This document shows, one piece after another, positions 48,201 to 55,285 of a DNA stretch of 64,000 nt. The stretch's first letter is position 1. Each line of letters begins with the position of its first letter. Below the pieces are notes generated by a model that searched no databases, was not told the DNA's origin, and saw only the letters and a program-made list of their open reading frames with translations. Source of the DNA: Sulfitobacter sp. LCG007 (GTDB taxonomy: Bacteria; Pseudomonadota; Alphaproteobacteria; Rhodobacterales; Rhodobacteraceae); NCBI RefSeq assembly GCF_040801785.1, contig NZ_CP161805.1:2666001-2730000 (forward strand), in the 5' to 3' direction. The translations under genes and the position numbers were made by a program.

Positions 48201-49349
48201 ACGATCGAGATCCTCATCCGTCGCATCGGGCCCGGCCTCGGTGCCGACGGCGGGCGCAGAAGGCTCGGAGGGCGGTGCGATCTCGTCCAGCGGCGTTGCC
48301 TGTTCCACCGCGTCCGGCTCCGCAAGACCCTGACCGGCCACGGCGGAAGGCGGGGTCGCTGGCGGCGTGGTGTTGCCCGAGACGTCCGGGCCGCCCGGCT
48401 GCACATAGCCCTGCCCGCTTTCGGCCCGCGCGACTGCCGACTGGAATGCCGCGACCGCATCCGCGATCAGCGCGCTGTCCTCCGCATCGTCCTGGGCGGT
48501 TCGCTCGAGTTCCTGCACCTCGCCATCCGCCGAAGAAATCAGCCACTTCGAGTTCGTGTCGGTGATGTCGGCAACGACGTTGCCCGAGAGGTCCCGCACC
48601 ACGACATGCCCGACATTGCCGTCCGGATCGCGCGTGAGCGAGACCTCGCTGGTGAGGATGCCGTTGATGGTCTGGATATCGACGATCACCGTCGTCCCGC
48701 GGATGCCCATCGTCGCCGAAGGCGTGCTCACCTCCATTCCGCCGGTCCGGGCCACCTGGCCGGCGATGAAGACGAAGCTGCCCTGGATCAGGTCGAGCGT
48801 GGCGGAATTGTCGGTGGCCGAGGGGTCATAGATCAGCTCGTCGATCACCATCCGCGAGCCTTGCGAAAGCGAGAAGATGGTGCCGTCAACGAAGGTGACG
48901 GACACCTCACCGCCCGACCCCGTCTGGATGACGTCGTCCGCGTAGATGCGCGAGCCCGCCTCGAGTGTCTCGACGGTGCCGTCTACCCGCTGCACGCTCG
49001 ACTGGCCAACTGCCGTCTCGACCTGACCGATCGGCGTTTGCGCGGTGCCGCCGCCGGCCTGGGCATATTGCCCCGGAGCGATGGGCCCGGCGAGCCTTTC
49101 GACGAGATCGCCGCGCAGGATCGCTCCGTCAGGCTCGTGAAGATCAGCTGCAGGGCGGGACGCGAAGTATCCCGGCACGCGGATCGTGGCGTCGCCGGCG
49201 TTGACGAGCAGCAGATCGGGACCGGAACGCATGAAATCGGCTTCGAAAAGAAGCCGCGCTTCCGGTATCTCGATGACGCCCCCCGCATTCGCTCCGACCA
49301 TCACTTCGGGCAAGGAAGCGCCTTCATAGGGGGTCTTGTTCAACGACAC
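45216..49349 (-). CDS. FecR/cadherin/VCBS/RTX giant surface protein
   Basis: A 1377-residue protein with an ordered set of modules: an N-terminal FecR domain (about 110-215, GSRIYADDVIQTGSGGEVSV to TPSATMGIRGTTVIVD), an Ala/Pro/acid-rich linker (300-400), several cadherin-like and VCBS repeats (about 410-900; DGSFEYTPDADFSGTD, GTFVYTPDSDYAGDD, AAGKWTYALGS, GRWSYSLDN, GSFSYVPDESYAGPD), a von Willebrand A-like domain (about 935-1080, LVFVLDRSGSLTPEQY) and RTX calcium-binding nonapeptides (about 1240-1290, GAGDDVLLGYGGNDTLDGG). There is no Sec signal, so type I secretion is the likely route; no transporter genes adjoin it. Probably an adhesin or biofilm matrix protein. It is divergent from the cyclase gene. 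Confidence 0.9.
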   Translation of the reverse strand: MSLNKTPYEGASLPEVMVGANAGGVIEIPEARLLFEADFMRSGPDLLLVNAGDATIRVPGYFASRPAADLHEPDGAILRGDLVERLAGPIAPGQYAQAGGGTAQTPIGQVETAVGQSSVQRVDGTVETLEAGSRIYADDVIQTGSGGEVSVTFVDGTIFSLSQGSRMVIDELIYDPSATDNSATLDLIQGSFVFIAGQVARTGGMEVSTPSATMGIRGTTVIVDIQTINGILTSEVSLTRDPDGNVGHVVVRDLSGNVVADITDTNSKWLISSADGEVQELERTAQDDAEDSALIADAVAAFQSAVARAESGQGYVQPGGPDVSGNTTPPATPPSAVAGQGLAEPDAVEQATPLDEIAPPSEPSAPAVGTEAGPDATDEDLDRDFRAEDVTVEGSEDPVDGVIEGVIPGDETEEALVFALLSETANGVLVLNPDGSFEYTPDADFSGTDVFTYEVTNDRGDVETGTVTIVVAPVNDAPVLEDARFVGVEDVAIRGTVRGSDVDGDQLSYKLISGGNHGQVVLLQDGTFVYTPDSDYAGDDSFRVRVLDGKGGKDTATVFVNLRGVNDAPTVGDNGANARGSVTEDGATMTGGQLVATDPDADQILSWSGSGAGRYGTFTVTAAGKWTYALGSAAETLGAGQVVTENFIATVSDGNGGSARQSVTVRVTGRNDAAVITGSTTGTVVEDGLPEVEGKLTHTDVDLSDPDGVFRPQAAGSATDFGYGSYSVDATGRWSYSLDNTNPTVDALRPGQSLTDSFTVRSGDGTPQTITITIQGGNDPPTDTSVRTFSVDRDGIHRGSLAGGDAEGPVSFALSGAAARHGKVTLEADGSFSYVPDESYAGPDTFGYTVTDADGSSVEGVVTATVDTAGYFIGNGFTVALSTSATAADGQGAGHVRLLSTPLDASDVNLVFVLDRSGSLTPEQYTQELQALARAVDGLARQFDGFSNTFTVKIVGFASTAGLILEAGLQEAGLSAAILAIPQTGGDTNWSPALRATQDALAADGSGATNHVFFIAGAGPDDAFETALAALTDSGANGYSVRIDGFYAAGKANSELATLDAASDPLGSGDTLIAALPAYPGGRPQSSYLEISLVADGVDKGIVYAASTPSDGRVTIECTVDLADIPGLVGLLGESNVFTVRTELQRFTASGPEKQVLLRGLTLGAADAAVILDGSDDSDLLPGSRSADRIVAGAGDDVLLGYGGNDTLDGGEGRDTLFGAGGNDRLVVRVDEDGPGEVVDGGRGRDVLAFGSGGNIADLLPVLDISDVEALDMANGLANTLLLTLEDVVDMSSTSNDMLEGLLIRVLPESVVVYGDERDSLSLQENAGASIRLAADAPVSGGQGQKLTIYEYVDAGGNVLATLGVDDDIDVSIVPTN

Positions 49350-49410
49350 ATGCGGCGCCCCGAAGGAGTTTGACTAACCGCTCAATTAAACCTCAGCCTG
49401 CCCGGCAGTA

Positions 49411-49426
49411 TGTGACCCAGCTCACA
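49411..49426. promoter_or_regulatory. CRP/Clr-type cAMP receptor protein site
   Basis: TGTGACCCAGCTCACA is a perfect TGTGA-N6-TCACA palindrome, the consensus for CRP-family cAMP receptors. It lies 62 bases upstream of the giant surface protein start and about 118 bases before the cyclase gene, between the two divergent genes. Confidence 0.75.
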
Positions 49427-49440
49427 GATACCGCCAGTTC

Positions 49441-49460
49441 GATTGAATTTTGCTTCAATC
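49441..49460. promoter_or_regulatory. 20-bp perfect dyad of unknown regulator
   Basis: GATTGAATTTTGCTTCAATC: seven-bp arms GATTGAA and TTCAATC around TTTTGC. It is near the FNR format (TTGAT-N4-ATCAA) but has the wrong spacing and half-sites. It lies 14 bases from the CRP-type site in the same divergent promoter region. Confidence 0.5.
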
Positions 49461-49543
49461 TTTGGATCGGCGCGCGAACAGTTCCCGTTTAACGCGAAAC
49501 ATGTTGCGTCCAACCGATTGATTATACGAACGGCTCAACTGCT

Positions 49544-51877
49544 ATGATAGTGCTAATCTGGCGTTCCGGCGGGCGCCACGGCGCGATGATCACGGCGGGC
49601 TGGATCGGTATGGCAAGACGGAAAAGAGGCTGGTGGTCCGATCAGGTGGGCTGGGTCCGGGTTGTCGCCTTCATGGGACTGGTCTTCGGGCTCGTCATCC
49701 GGGTGGGGGACCCTCTTCCGCTTGAGGCGTTGCGCAACTTCTCTTTCGACCTCTACCACCAGTCCAGACCGCGCGACTTCACGCCGCTGCCGGTAACGAT
49801 CCTCGACCTGGACGACCGCAGCATCGAGGAGATCGGCCAATGGCCCTGGCCGCGGACCCGCTTCGCCGAGCTGGTCGACCTGGCGATGCAGGCCGGCGCC
49901 GCCGCGATCGCTTTCGACATCGTCTTCTCGGAGCCGGACCGCCTGTCACCGCCCCAGATCGCGCGCGACAACCCGGGCCTGCCGCCCGACGTCGCCGCGC
50001 GGATGCGCGAGATGCCCGACAACGACGCGATCCTGGCGGAAGCCTTTGCGCGCGGACGCGTGGTGGCGGGGCAGACCAGCGTGCGGACCGCGGCGGGCAA
50101 TCGCGACGAAAAGCAAAAGATGATCGACGTCCCGCATGCCGAGATCGGCCCGGACCCGCGGCCCTTTCTGCTCGGCTTTCCCGATGTGGTGCTCAACCTG
50201 CCCGCGCTCGAACGGGCCGCGGCAGGGCATGGCATGTTTTCCGCCCGGCCCGACCGCGACGGCATCTACCGGCGCGCGCCGGTCGTCATGGTGGTGCAGG
50301 ACCAGCTTCGTCTGGGGCTGACGGCGGAACTGCTGCGGGTCGCCACCGGAGGCGAACCCTTCGCCGTTCGCACGAACGAGGCCGGCGTGGAGGGCGTGGT
50401 GGTCGCGCGCCAGTTCGTGCCGACCGCCGCCGACGGCACGATATGGCCCTATCTGACACCCTCGAACCGCGCCCGCTACGTCCCTGCGTCGGACCTTCTC
50501 ATGGGCCGGATGCCCGAGGGACGTCTGGCCGGGCATCTGGTGCTTGTCGGGACCTCGGCCATCGGGCTCGAGGATTTCCGGGCCACCCCCCTCGGCGTGT
50601 CCATGGCAGGGGTCGAGATCCACGCCCAGATCCTCGAGAACATCCTGTCGGCCAGCGCGCTCGTACGGCCGAACTACACGGTCGCGGTCGAACTGGTGAC
50701 GACTTTCGTGTTGTGCATGCTGGTGATCGTCTTCGCGCCACGCCTCTCGGGGCGGGTCCTGATCGCGTCTTCCGGCCTTCTGCTTCTGGCCTATGTCGGG
50801 ACGTCCTACTATCTCTTCTGGACAAGCCGGATCCTGCTCGACCCGACCTATCCGGTACTTTCAACCTTCATCGCCTACCTTATCATCTCGACCGTCAACT
50901 ACCTGCGCGAGGAGCGTCAACGACGCCATATCCGCAGCGCCTTCGGCCAATACGTCTCGCCCGACCTCGTCGAACAGCTGAGCGTGGAAGGCGCGCAGGT
51001 CACGCTCGGCGGCGAGACGCGCGATCTGACCCTGCTTTTCTCGGATGTGCGCGGCTTTACCGCCATCGCCGAGGATTTCAAGGACGACCCGGAGGCGCTG
51101 ACCCGGCTTATGAACGAATTCCTGACCCTGCTCTGCCGGGCGATCCTGGACAACCACGGCACCATCGACAAGTTCATGGGCGACGCGGTGATGGCCTTCT
51201 GGAACGCGCCACTCGACAATCCGGACCACGTTCGTGCCGCCTGCCGCTCGGCGCTGCGCATGATCGAGGATGTCTCGGCCTTCAACCACCGCCGCGCCGC
51301 GCTGGCCGCCGTGCATCAGCTCGCCGCCGGCGATCGCCCCATCGCACCGAGCGAGAGGATGCACCGGATCGATGTCGGCATCGGCATCAATACCGGGTCC
51401 TGCGTCGTGGGCAACATGGGCAGCGATACCCGGTTCGACTATACGGCGCTTGGCGATCCGGTGAACGTCGCCTCGCGTCTGGAGGGCCAGTCGCGCTATT
51501 ACGGCGCCGCGATCATTCTGGGTGAGACCACGGCCCGGCAGGTGGTCGGCGAGTTCGCCCTGCTGGAACTGGACCTGATCCGCGTCGTCGGAAAGGCGGT
51601 TCCCGAAAACATCTTCGCCCTGCTCGGCGACCAGAAGATGCGATCCGAGCCGGCGTTCAAGGACTGCTTCGCCCGCAACACCCAGATGCTGCAGTCCTAT
51701 CGCGCCCGGGATTGGGACGCCGCTGAAATCCAGCTCGACGATCTCAGCCGGCGCTTCGACACCCTGAAGCTCGGGCTTTCGCCCTATCTCGACCTCTACC
51801 GCACCCGGATCGCCGAATTGCGCGCGAGCCCCCCCGGGGCGGACTGGAACGGGATCTATTCGTCGACGAAGAAGTAG
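49544..51877 (+). CDS. CHASE2-domain adenylate/guanylate cyclase
   Basis: A 777-residue membrane protein. An N-terminal membrane helix (about 40-55) precedes a periplasmic CHASE2 sensor (about 60-375, VTILDLDDRSIEEIGQWPWPR to LVGTSAIGLEDFRATP), three membrane helices (about 385-455) and a class III nucleotide cyclase (about 485-690). The catalytic set is complete: metal Asp residues in LLFSDVRGFT and KFMGDAVMAF, and the transition-state Asn/Arg in GDPVNVASRLE. Substrate residues Lys (KFMGD) and Asp (RFDYTALGDP region) favour ATP. The ATG at 49544 gives a longer leader; ATGs at 49586 and 49610 are possible starts. CHASE2 cyclases often neighbour FecR-domain proteins, as here. Confidence 0.92.
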   Translation: MIVLIWRSGGRHGAMITAGWIGMARRKRGWWSDQVGWVRVVAFMGLVFGLVIRVGDPLPLEALRNFSFDLYHQSRPRDFTPLPVTILDLDDRSIEEIGQWPWPRTRFAELVDLAMQAGAAAIAFDIVFSEPDRLSPPQIARDNPGLPPDVAARMREMPDNDAILAEAFARGRVVAGQTSVRTAAGNRDEKQKMIDVPHAEIGPDPRPFLLGFPDVVLNLPALERAAAGHGMFSARPDRDGIYRRAPVVMVVQDQLRLGLTAELLRVATGGEPFAVRTNEAGVEGVVVARQFVPTAADGTIWPYLTPSNRARYVPASDLLMGRMPEGRLAGHLVLVGTSAIGLEDFRATPLGVSMAGVEIHAQILENILSASALVRPNYTVAVELVTTFVLCMLVIVFAPRLSGRVLIASSGLLLLAYVGTSYYLFWTSRILLDPTYPVLSTFIAYLIISTVNYLREERQRRHIRSAFGQYVSPDLVEQLSVEGAQVTLGGETRDLTLLFSDVRGFTAIAEDFKDDPEALTRLMNEFLTLLCRAILDNHGTIDKFMGDAVMAFWNAPLDNPDHVRAACRSALRMIEDVSAFNHRRAALAAVHQLAAGDRPIAPSERMHRIDVGIGINTGSCVVGNMGSDTRFDYTALGDPVNVASRLEGQSRYYGAAIILGETTARQVVGEFALLELDLIRVVGKAVPENIFALLGDQKMRSEPAFKDCFARNTQMLQSYRARDWDAAEIQLDDLSRRFDTLKLGLSPYLDLYRTRIAELRASPPGADWNGIYSSTKK

Positions 51878-51897
51878 CGGCGGACCGGACCCGCCGC
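51877..51897. terminator. Hairpin between converging cyclase and DsrE genes
   Basis: GCGGCGG (51877-51883) pairs with CCGCCGC (51891-51897) around a seven-base loop, in the 30-base gap between two convergent genes. No T-run follows in either direction, so termination strength is uncertain. Confidence 0.4.
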
Positions 51898-51907
51898 CCC
51901 TCCGTCC

Positions 51908-52363
51908 TCAGGGCTTGATGTAGGTATAGCCCATCTGCTGCAGACGCGAGAGTTCGGCAACGCCGGACGGCACGATGTCTTCCTCCCAGACGTCGTAGAG
52001 ATCGTCCGAATAGCTGATCTCGCGCCCCTGCAGCGTGTTGTTGCAGACGTCGAAGCTGACGTTCTGACCCTTCAGCGAGGCGACAGCCGTCTGCAGGACG
52101 CTGTCATCCTTCGCGCTCATCAGCAGCCCGAGACCGTTGCCATGCAGAACCACCTTCACGTCGATGTTGCCGGCGCCGACGGCGTCGATGTGATTTTGTA
52201 TGTTGCGCATGGCGCCCTTGTAGGCGGCTGACTCGGCGCCGCCGTCGTAGTTGATGTGGTACACGACCTTCTGCTTGCCGTAGCGTTCGCTGTCCTGCGC
52301 CAGCGCGGAGCCGGCAATCCCCAACAGAACGGCGGTCGCGATTGCGAGGATGGTTCGGATCAT
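51908..52363 (-). CDS. Periplasmic DsrE-family protein
   Basis: A 151-residue protein with a Sec signal (MIRTILAIATAVLLGIAGSALA) and a DsrE/DsrF-like fold: KVVYHINYDGGAESAAYKGA, IDVKVVLHGNGLGLLM and a Cys in FDVCNNTLQG at the position used for sulfur transfer in DsrE-type proteins. It is the last minus-strand gene of the sox block and presumably handles sulfane sulfur in the periplasm. Its stop meets the converging cyclase gene. Confidence 0.88.
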   Translation of the reverse strand: MIRTILAIATAVLLGIAGSALAQDSERYGKQKVVYHINYDGGAESAAYKGAMRNIQNHIDAVGAGNIDVKVVLHGNGLGLLMSAKDDSVLQTAVASLKGQNVSFDVCNNTLQGREISYSDDLYDVWEEDIVPSGVAELSRLQQMGYTYIKP

Positions 52364-52431
52364 GGTCTGGTCACTCCCTGAGGGCCTGATGCCGCAGCGC
52401 GCGGCGGTTTCGACGCAAGCGTTTCGGAATT

Positions 52432-52857
52432 TCAGAACGCACTTGCCTCCTGGGCAATCTCTCGCAGCATTTCCTCGACCGGCGCCATCGTGCCGTCGGG
52501 GTAATCCCTGTGCCCGATGATCACCTCGCCGGCGCGGTCCACGACAAAGATGTTGTAGGGGCAGTACACGATGTTCAACGGGTCCGCCTCCATCACTTCC
52601 CGCGAGAGTGCGGCCGAGCAGAACAGGAAGACGTCGGCATTGTCGAAAAGCACGACATCGCTGCCCACGTCCCCGGCCGTCCGGGCCAGCATCTCGCCGA
52701 CATGGCTGACATGATCGACGACGAGGCCGCGATTGACGATGGCTGTCTCCACCGCGAAGGCCGCATCGGCGAAGCTGCCATCATAGGGATATGTCAGCGC
52801 ATCCTCTGCCCTTGCAGAGCTGGCGCAGAGCGACAGGATGAGCGCGATGAAGCGCAT
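52432..52857 (-). CDS. Periplasmic DUF302 protein
   Basis: A 141-residue protein with a short Sec signal (MRFIALILSLCASSARA) and a DUF302 domain: YPYDGSFADAAFAVETAIVN, then LFCSAALSREVMEADPLNIVYCPYNIFV. The two cysteines (CSA and CPY) are suited to a redox or sulfur role. DUF302 genes occur downstream of soxCD in several Rhodobacterales. It starts 51 bases after soxD and is likely in the same transcript. Confidence 0.87.
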   Translation of the reverse strand: MRFIALILSLCASSARAEDALTYPYDGSFADAAFAVETAIVNRGLVVDHVSHVGEMLARTAGDVGSDVVLFDNADVFLFCSAALSREVMEADPLNIVYCPYNIFVVDRAGEVIIGHRDYPDGTMAPVEEMLREIAQEASAF

Positions 52858-52908
52858 GGCGTTTCCTCCCGTGGCGCGCCGCGGCTCATCCGCGGCGCCT
52901 GCCGCATC

Positions 52909-53955
52909 TTACTCCCCCAGCGTGGAGAGGTAAGCATTGATTGCGGCAATATCTTCGGCGGATTTCAACCCCGCGAATGACATCCTGGTCCGCTTGACCA
53001 CCGCCCGCGGGTCGGCGAGGAATTCGGCCAGCGTCTCTTCGGACCAGACAAGACCGCCCTCCCCCGCCTCGGCCATTGCGCCGGAATAGCGGAACCCTTC
53101 GACCGTGCCCGCCGTGCGGCCCATAATGGCGTTCAGATGCGGCCCGGTGCGGTTCTTCGCGCCTTCGCCCACCTGATGGCAGGACGCGCATTTCCGGAAG
53201 ACCTTTTCGCCGGCGGCGACCAATTCGGGGTCGTGCAGCGCCACCTCAGCCGATGGCTGGCTGGTGTCGGGAAAGGGCTCTGCCCCGCCCGCGCCTTCGT
53301 CGCTCGCAACTTCCCGTGCGTCAGAGCCCTCCGGCGTCACGTCGAGCACCATGGCGCGCATGGTGATCTCCACGCTTTCCTTGCAGTCCGTCATGCAGGG
53401 CTCGCCCGTGAACAGCGGCACCTCCACGCTGTCGCGGTCATCCGGGATGAAGCCATTCGCATTTGGCATTGTCACGTCGAGGAAGGTCTCGTCGCTCAGC
53501 ACGAAGTCCTCGTCGACCAGATCGTTGGAGTAGAGGATATAGGCCACCAGCGCATAGACCTCGTCCGGCGCCAGCGTCTGCGCCGCCCCGAAGGGCATGG
53601 ATCTTTGGACATAATCCCACGTGGTCGAGAGATAGGGCCAATAGCTGCCTACGGTCTTGACCGGGTCCTTGTCGGCGAGTGTTCCCAGCCCGCCCGCCAG
53701 TTCGGGCCAGTTGCCGATGCCTTCGGCGAATTCACCATGGCAGGCCGCGCAGCGCTCCGAGAAAAGCGTTTCGCCCGTCATCACGTCGCCGCTGCCCGCC
53801 GGAAGGCCCGACCCGTCCGGGCTGACGTCCAGATCCCAGGCGGTAATTTCATCCGGCGTCGCGGGACGGCCGAGGCCAGGACCCGCCGTCAGCGCCGGCC
53901 CCGCGAGGCAGATGGCAAGCGCGGTCGAAAGGATGCGGTCAGGAAACTTCGACAT
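52909..53955 (-). CDS. soxD: Sulfur dehydrogenase cytochrome subunit SoxD
   Basis: A 348-residue diheme c-type cytochrome. A signal peptide is followed by a first haem site, CAACHGE at residues 69-74, and a second, CASCHQV, in the C-terminal domain (about 262). Between them is an acidic, variable linker. SoxD carries electrons from the molybdenum subunit SoxC in the Sox(CD)2 complex, which oxidises the Cys-bound sulfane intermediate on SoxY. The ATG lies 17 bases inside the soxC gene end, showing coupling. A single-gene extension further upstream of the ATG is possible but less likely. Confidence 0.95.
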   Translation of the reverse strand: MSKFPDRILSTALAICLAGPALTAGPGLGRPATPDEITAWDLDVSPDGSGLPAGSGDVMTGETLFSERCAACHGEFAEGIGNWPELAGGLGTLADKDPVKTVGSYWPYLSTTWDYVQRSMPFGAAQTLAPDEVYALVAYILYSNDLVDEDFVLSDETFLDVTMPNANGFIPDDRDSVEVPLFTGEPCMTDCKESVEITMRAMVLDVTPEGSDAREVASDEGAGGAEPFPDTSQPSAEVALHDPELVAAGEKVFRKCASCHQVGEGAKNRTGPHLNAIMGRTAGTVEGFRYSGAMAEAGEGGLVWSEETLAEFLADPRAVVKRTRMSFAGLKSAEDIAAINAYLSTLGE

Positions 53956-55192
53956 TTTCGGCCTCCCCGTTCGGCTTGACCCACCACGTCTGGATGGCGT
54001 TGTTGTGATAGATCGAGTTCTCGCCCCGCAGCTCGCGAAGCTGATCCTTGGTCGGCTGGACATAGCCGGTGTCGTCCATCGCGCGCGATTGCAGAAGCAT
54101 TTCCTGACCGTCCCATTGCGTGTCGAGATAAAAGCGTGTGAGCGCCTTGTCCTCGCCCGGTCTTGCCAGGCGCGCGCTCTGCCAGTTCCGGCCGCCGTCT
54201 GTCGAGACATCGACGCGCGTGATGGCGCCCCGCCCGGACCAGGCGAGCCCGGTGATGACCAGCGGACCGGGACCGTGCGGGATCGCGGACTGGGGGCTGG
54301 GCGCGGTGATGACCGATTTCGCGTCCATCACCCAGGTCCATTTGCGGCTGGTGCCGTCGGCAAGCGTATCGGTGTATTTCGAGGTCTCCTCGCGGCTTTC
54401 GACGGGACCGTCGCGCACCTCGATGCGGCGCAACCACTTAACCCACAGGTTGCCTTCCCAGCCCGGCACGACCAGGCGGACAGGGTAGCCATGCTCCATC
54501 CGCAGCGCCTCGCCGTTTGCCTTGAAGGCGACCAGCACGTCGTCGAGCGCCTTGGCCATCGGGATCGAACGTCCGTTGGAAGAGGCGTCATGGCCCTCGA
54601 CATAGATCCAGCCAGCGGCGGTATCGTAACCCGCTTCCTCGAGCAGCAGCCGCAGCGGCACGCCGGAATATTCCATGTTGTGGATCATCCCGTGCGTGAA
54701 CTGCGCCCCGTTGAGCTGTGCGCCGGCCCATTCCATCCCCGTGTTCGCCGCGCATTCCAGAAAGCAGACACGGTTCACGCGCGCAAAGCGCTCGAGATCG
54801 GCATAGGTGAAGACGAGCGGCGTACCCACCATGCCGTTGATCATCAGGCGGTAGTCTTCCTTGCGCAGCTCGATGGCGCCCGAGTGATGACGCTCGAAGG
54901 CGCAGCCCTGCGGGGTGATCGTCCCGTCGAGCGCATGGATCGGCGTGAAGTTGATCGAGCTGATCGCATCGGCGGTCAGCCATGGCACATTGCGCCGGAT
55001 CACGTCGGCCTCGTACTCGATCGGCAAACCGTAGGGAGTCGCGTCCACGCCTTCGCCCAGGCCCGTGGCCCATGGCTGCACCTGCGTGATCATCGGGTCG
55101 CCGCCCGCGCTGGCCCTGCCCGCTGCAAGCAAAGCCGTACCTGTCGCAAGACCCCGTTTCAGAAGGGTCCTGCGTGTCGTGATGTCTGACAT
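53939..55192 (-). CDS. soxC: Sulfur dehydrogenase molybdenum subunit SoxC
   Basis: A 417-residue sulfite-oxidase-family molybdoenzyme with a Tat signal (TTRRTLLKRG). The cofactor-ligating Cys is in FLECAANTG, and the Mo-co dimerisation domain follows (ITRVDVSTDGGRNWQSARL). It acts with SoxD in the periplasm. I chose the ATG at 55192 because GAGGAGAG lies ten bases upstream; the in-frame ATG at 55222 lacks one. soxB ends 94 bases upstream. Confidence 0.96.
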   Translation of the reverse strand: MSDITTRRTLLKRGLATGTALLAAGRASAGGDPMITQVQPWATGLGEGVDATPYGLPIEYEADVIRRNVPWLTADAISSINFTPIHALDGTITPQGCAFERHHSGAIELRKEDYRLMINGMVGTPLVFTYADLERFARVNRVCFLECAANTGMEWAGAQLNGAQFTHGMIHNMEYSGVPLRLLLEEAGYDTAAGWIYVEGHDASSNGRSIPMAKALDDVLVAFKANGEALRMEHGYPVRLVVPGWEGNLWVKWLRRIEVRDGPVESREETSKYTDTLADGTSRKWTWVMDAKSVITAPSPQSAIPHGPGPLVITGLAWSGRGAITRVDVSTDGGRNWQSARLARPGEDKALTRFYLDTQWDGQEMLLQSRAMDDTGYVQPTKDQLRELRGENSIYHNNAIQTWWVKPNGEAENVEVS

Positions 55193-55285
55193 CCCGATCT
55201 CTCCTCTTGGTATTCCCGCCATCCCGGCCAGCGGCCCCTTGGACGGATATTCTATGGTTCCCGCGTCAGGAGGGCGCCGCCTCGA

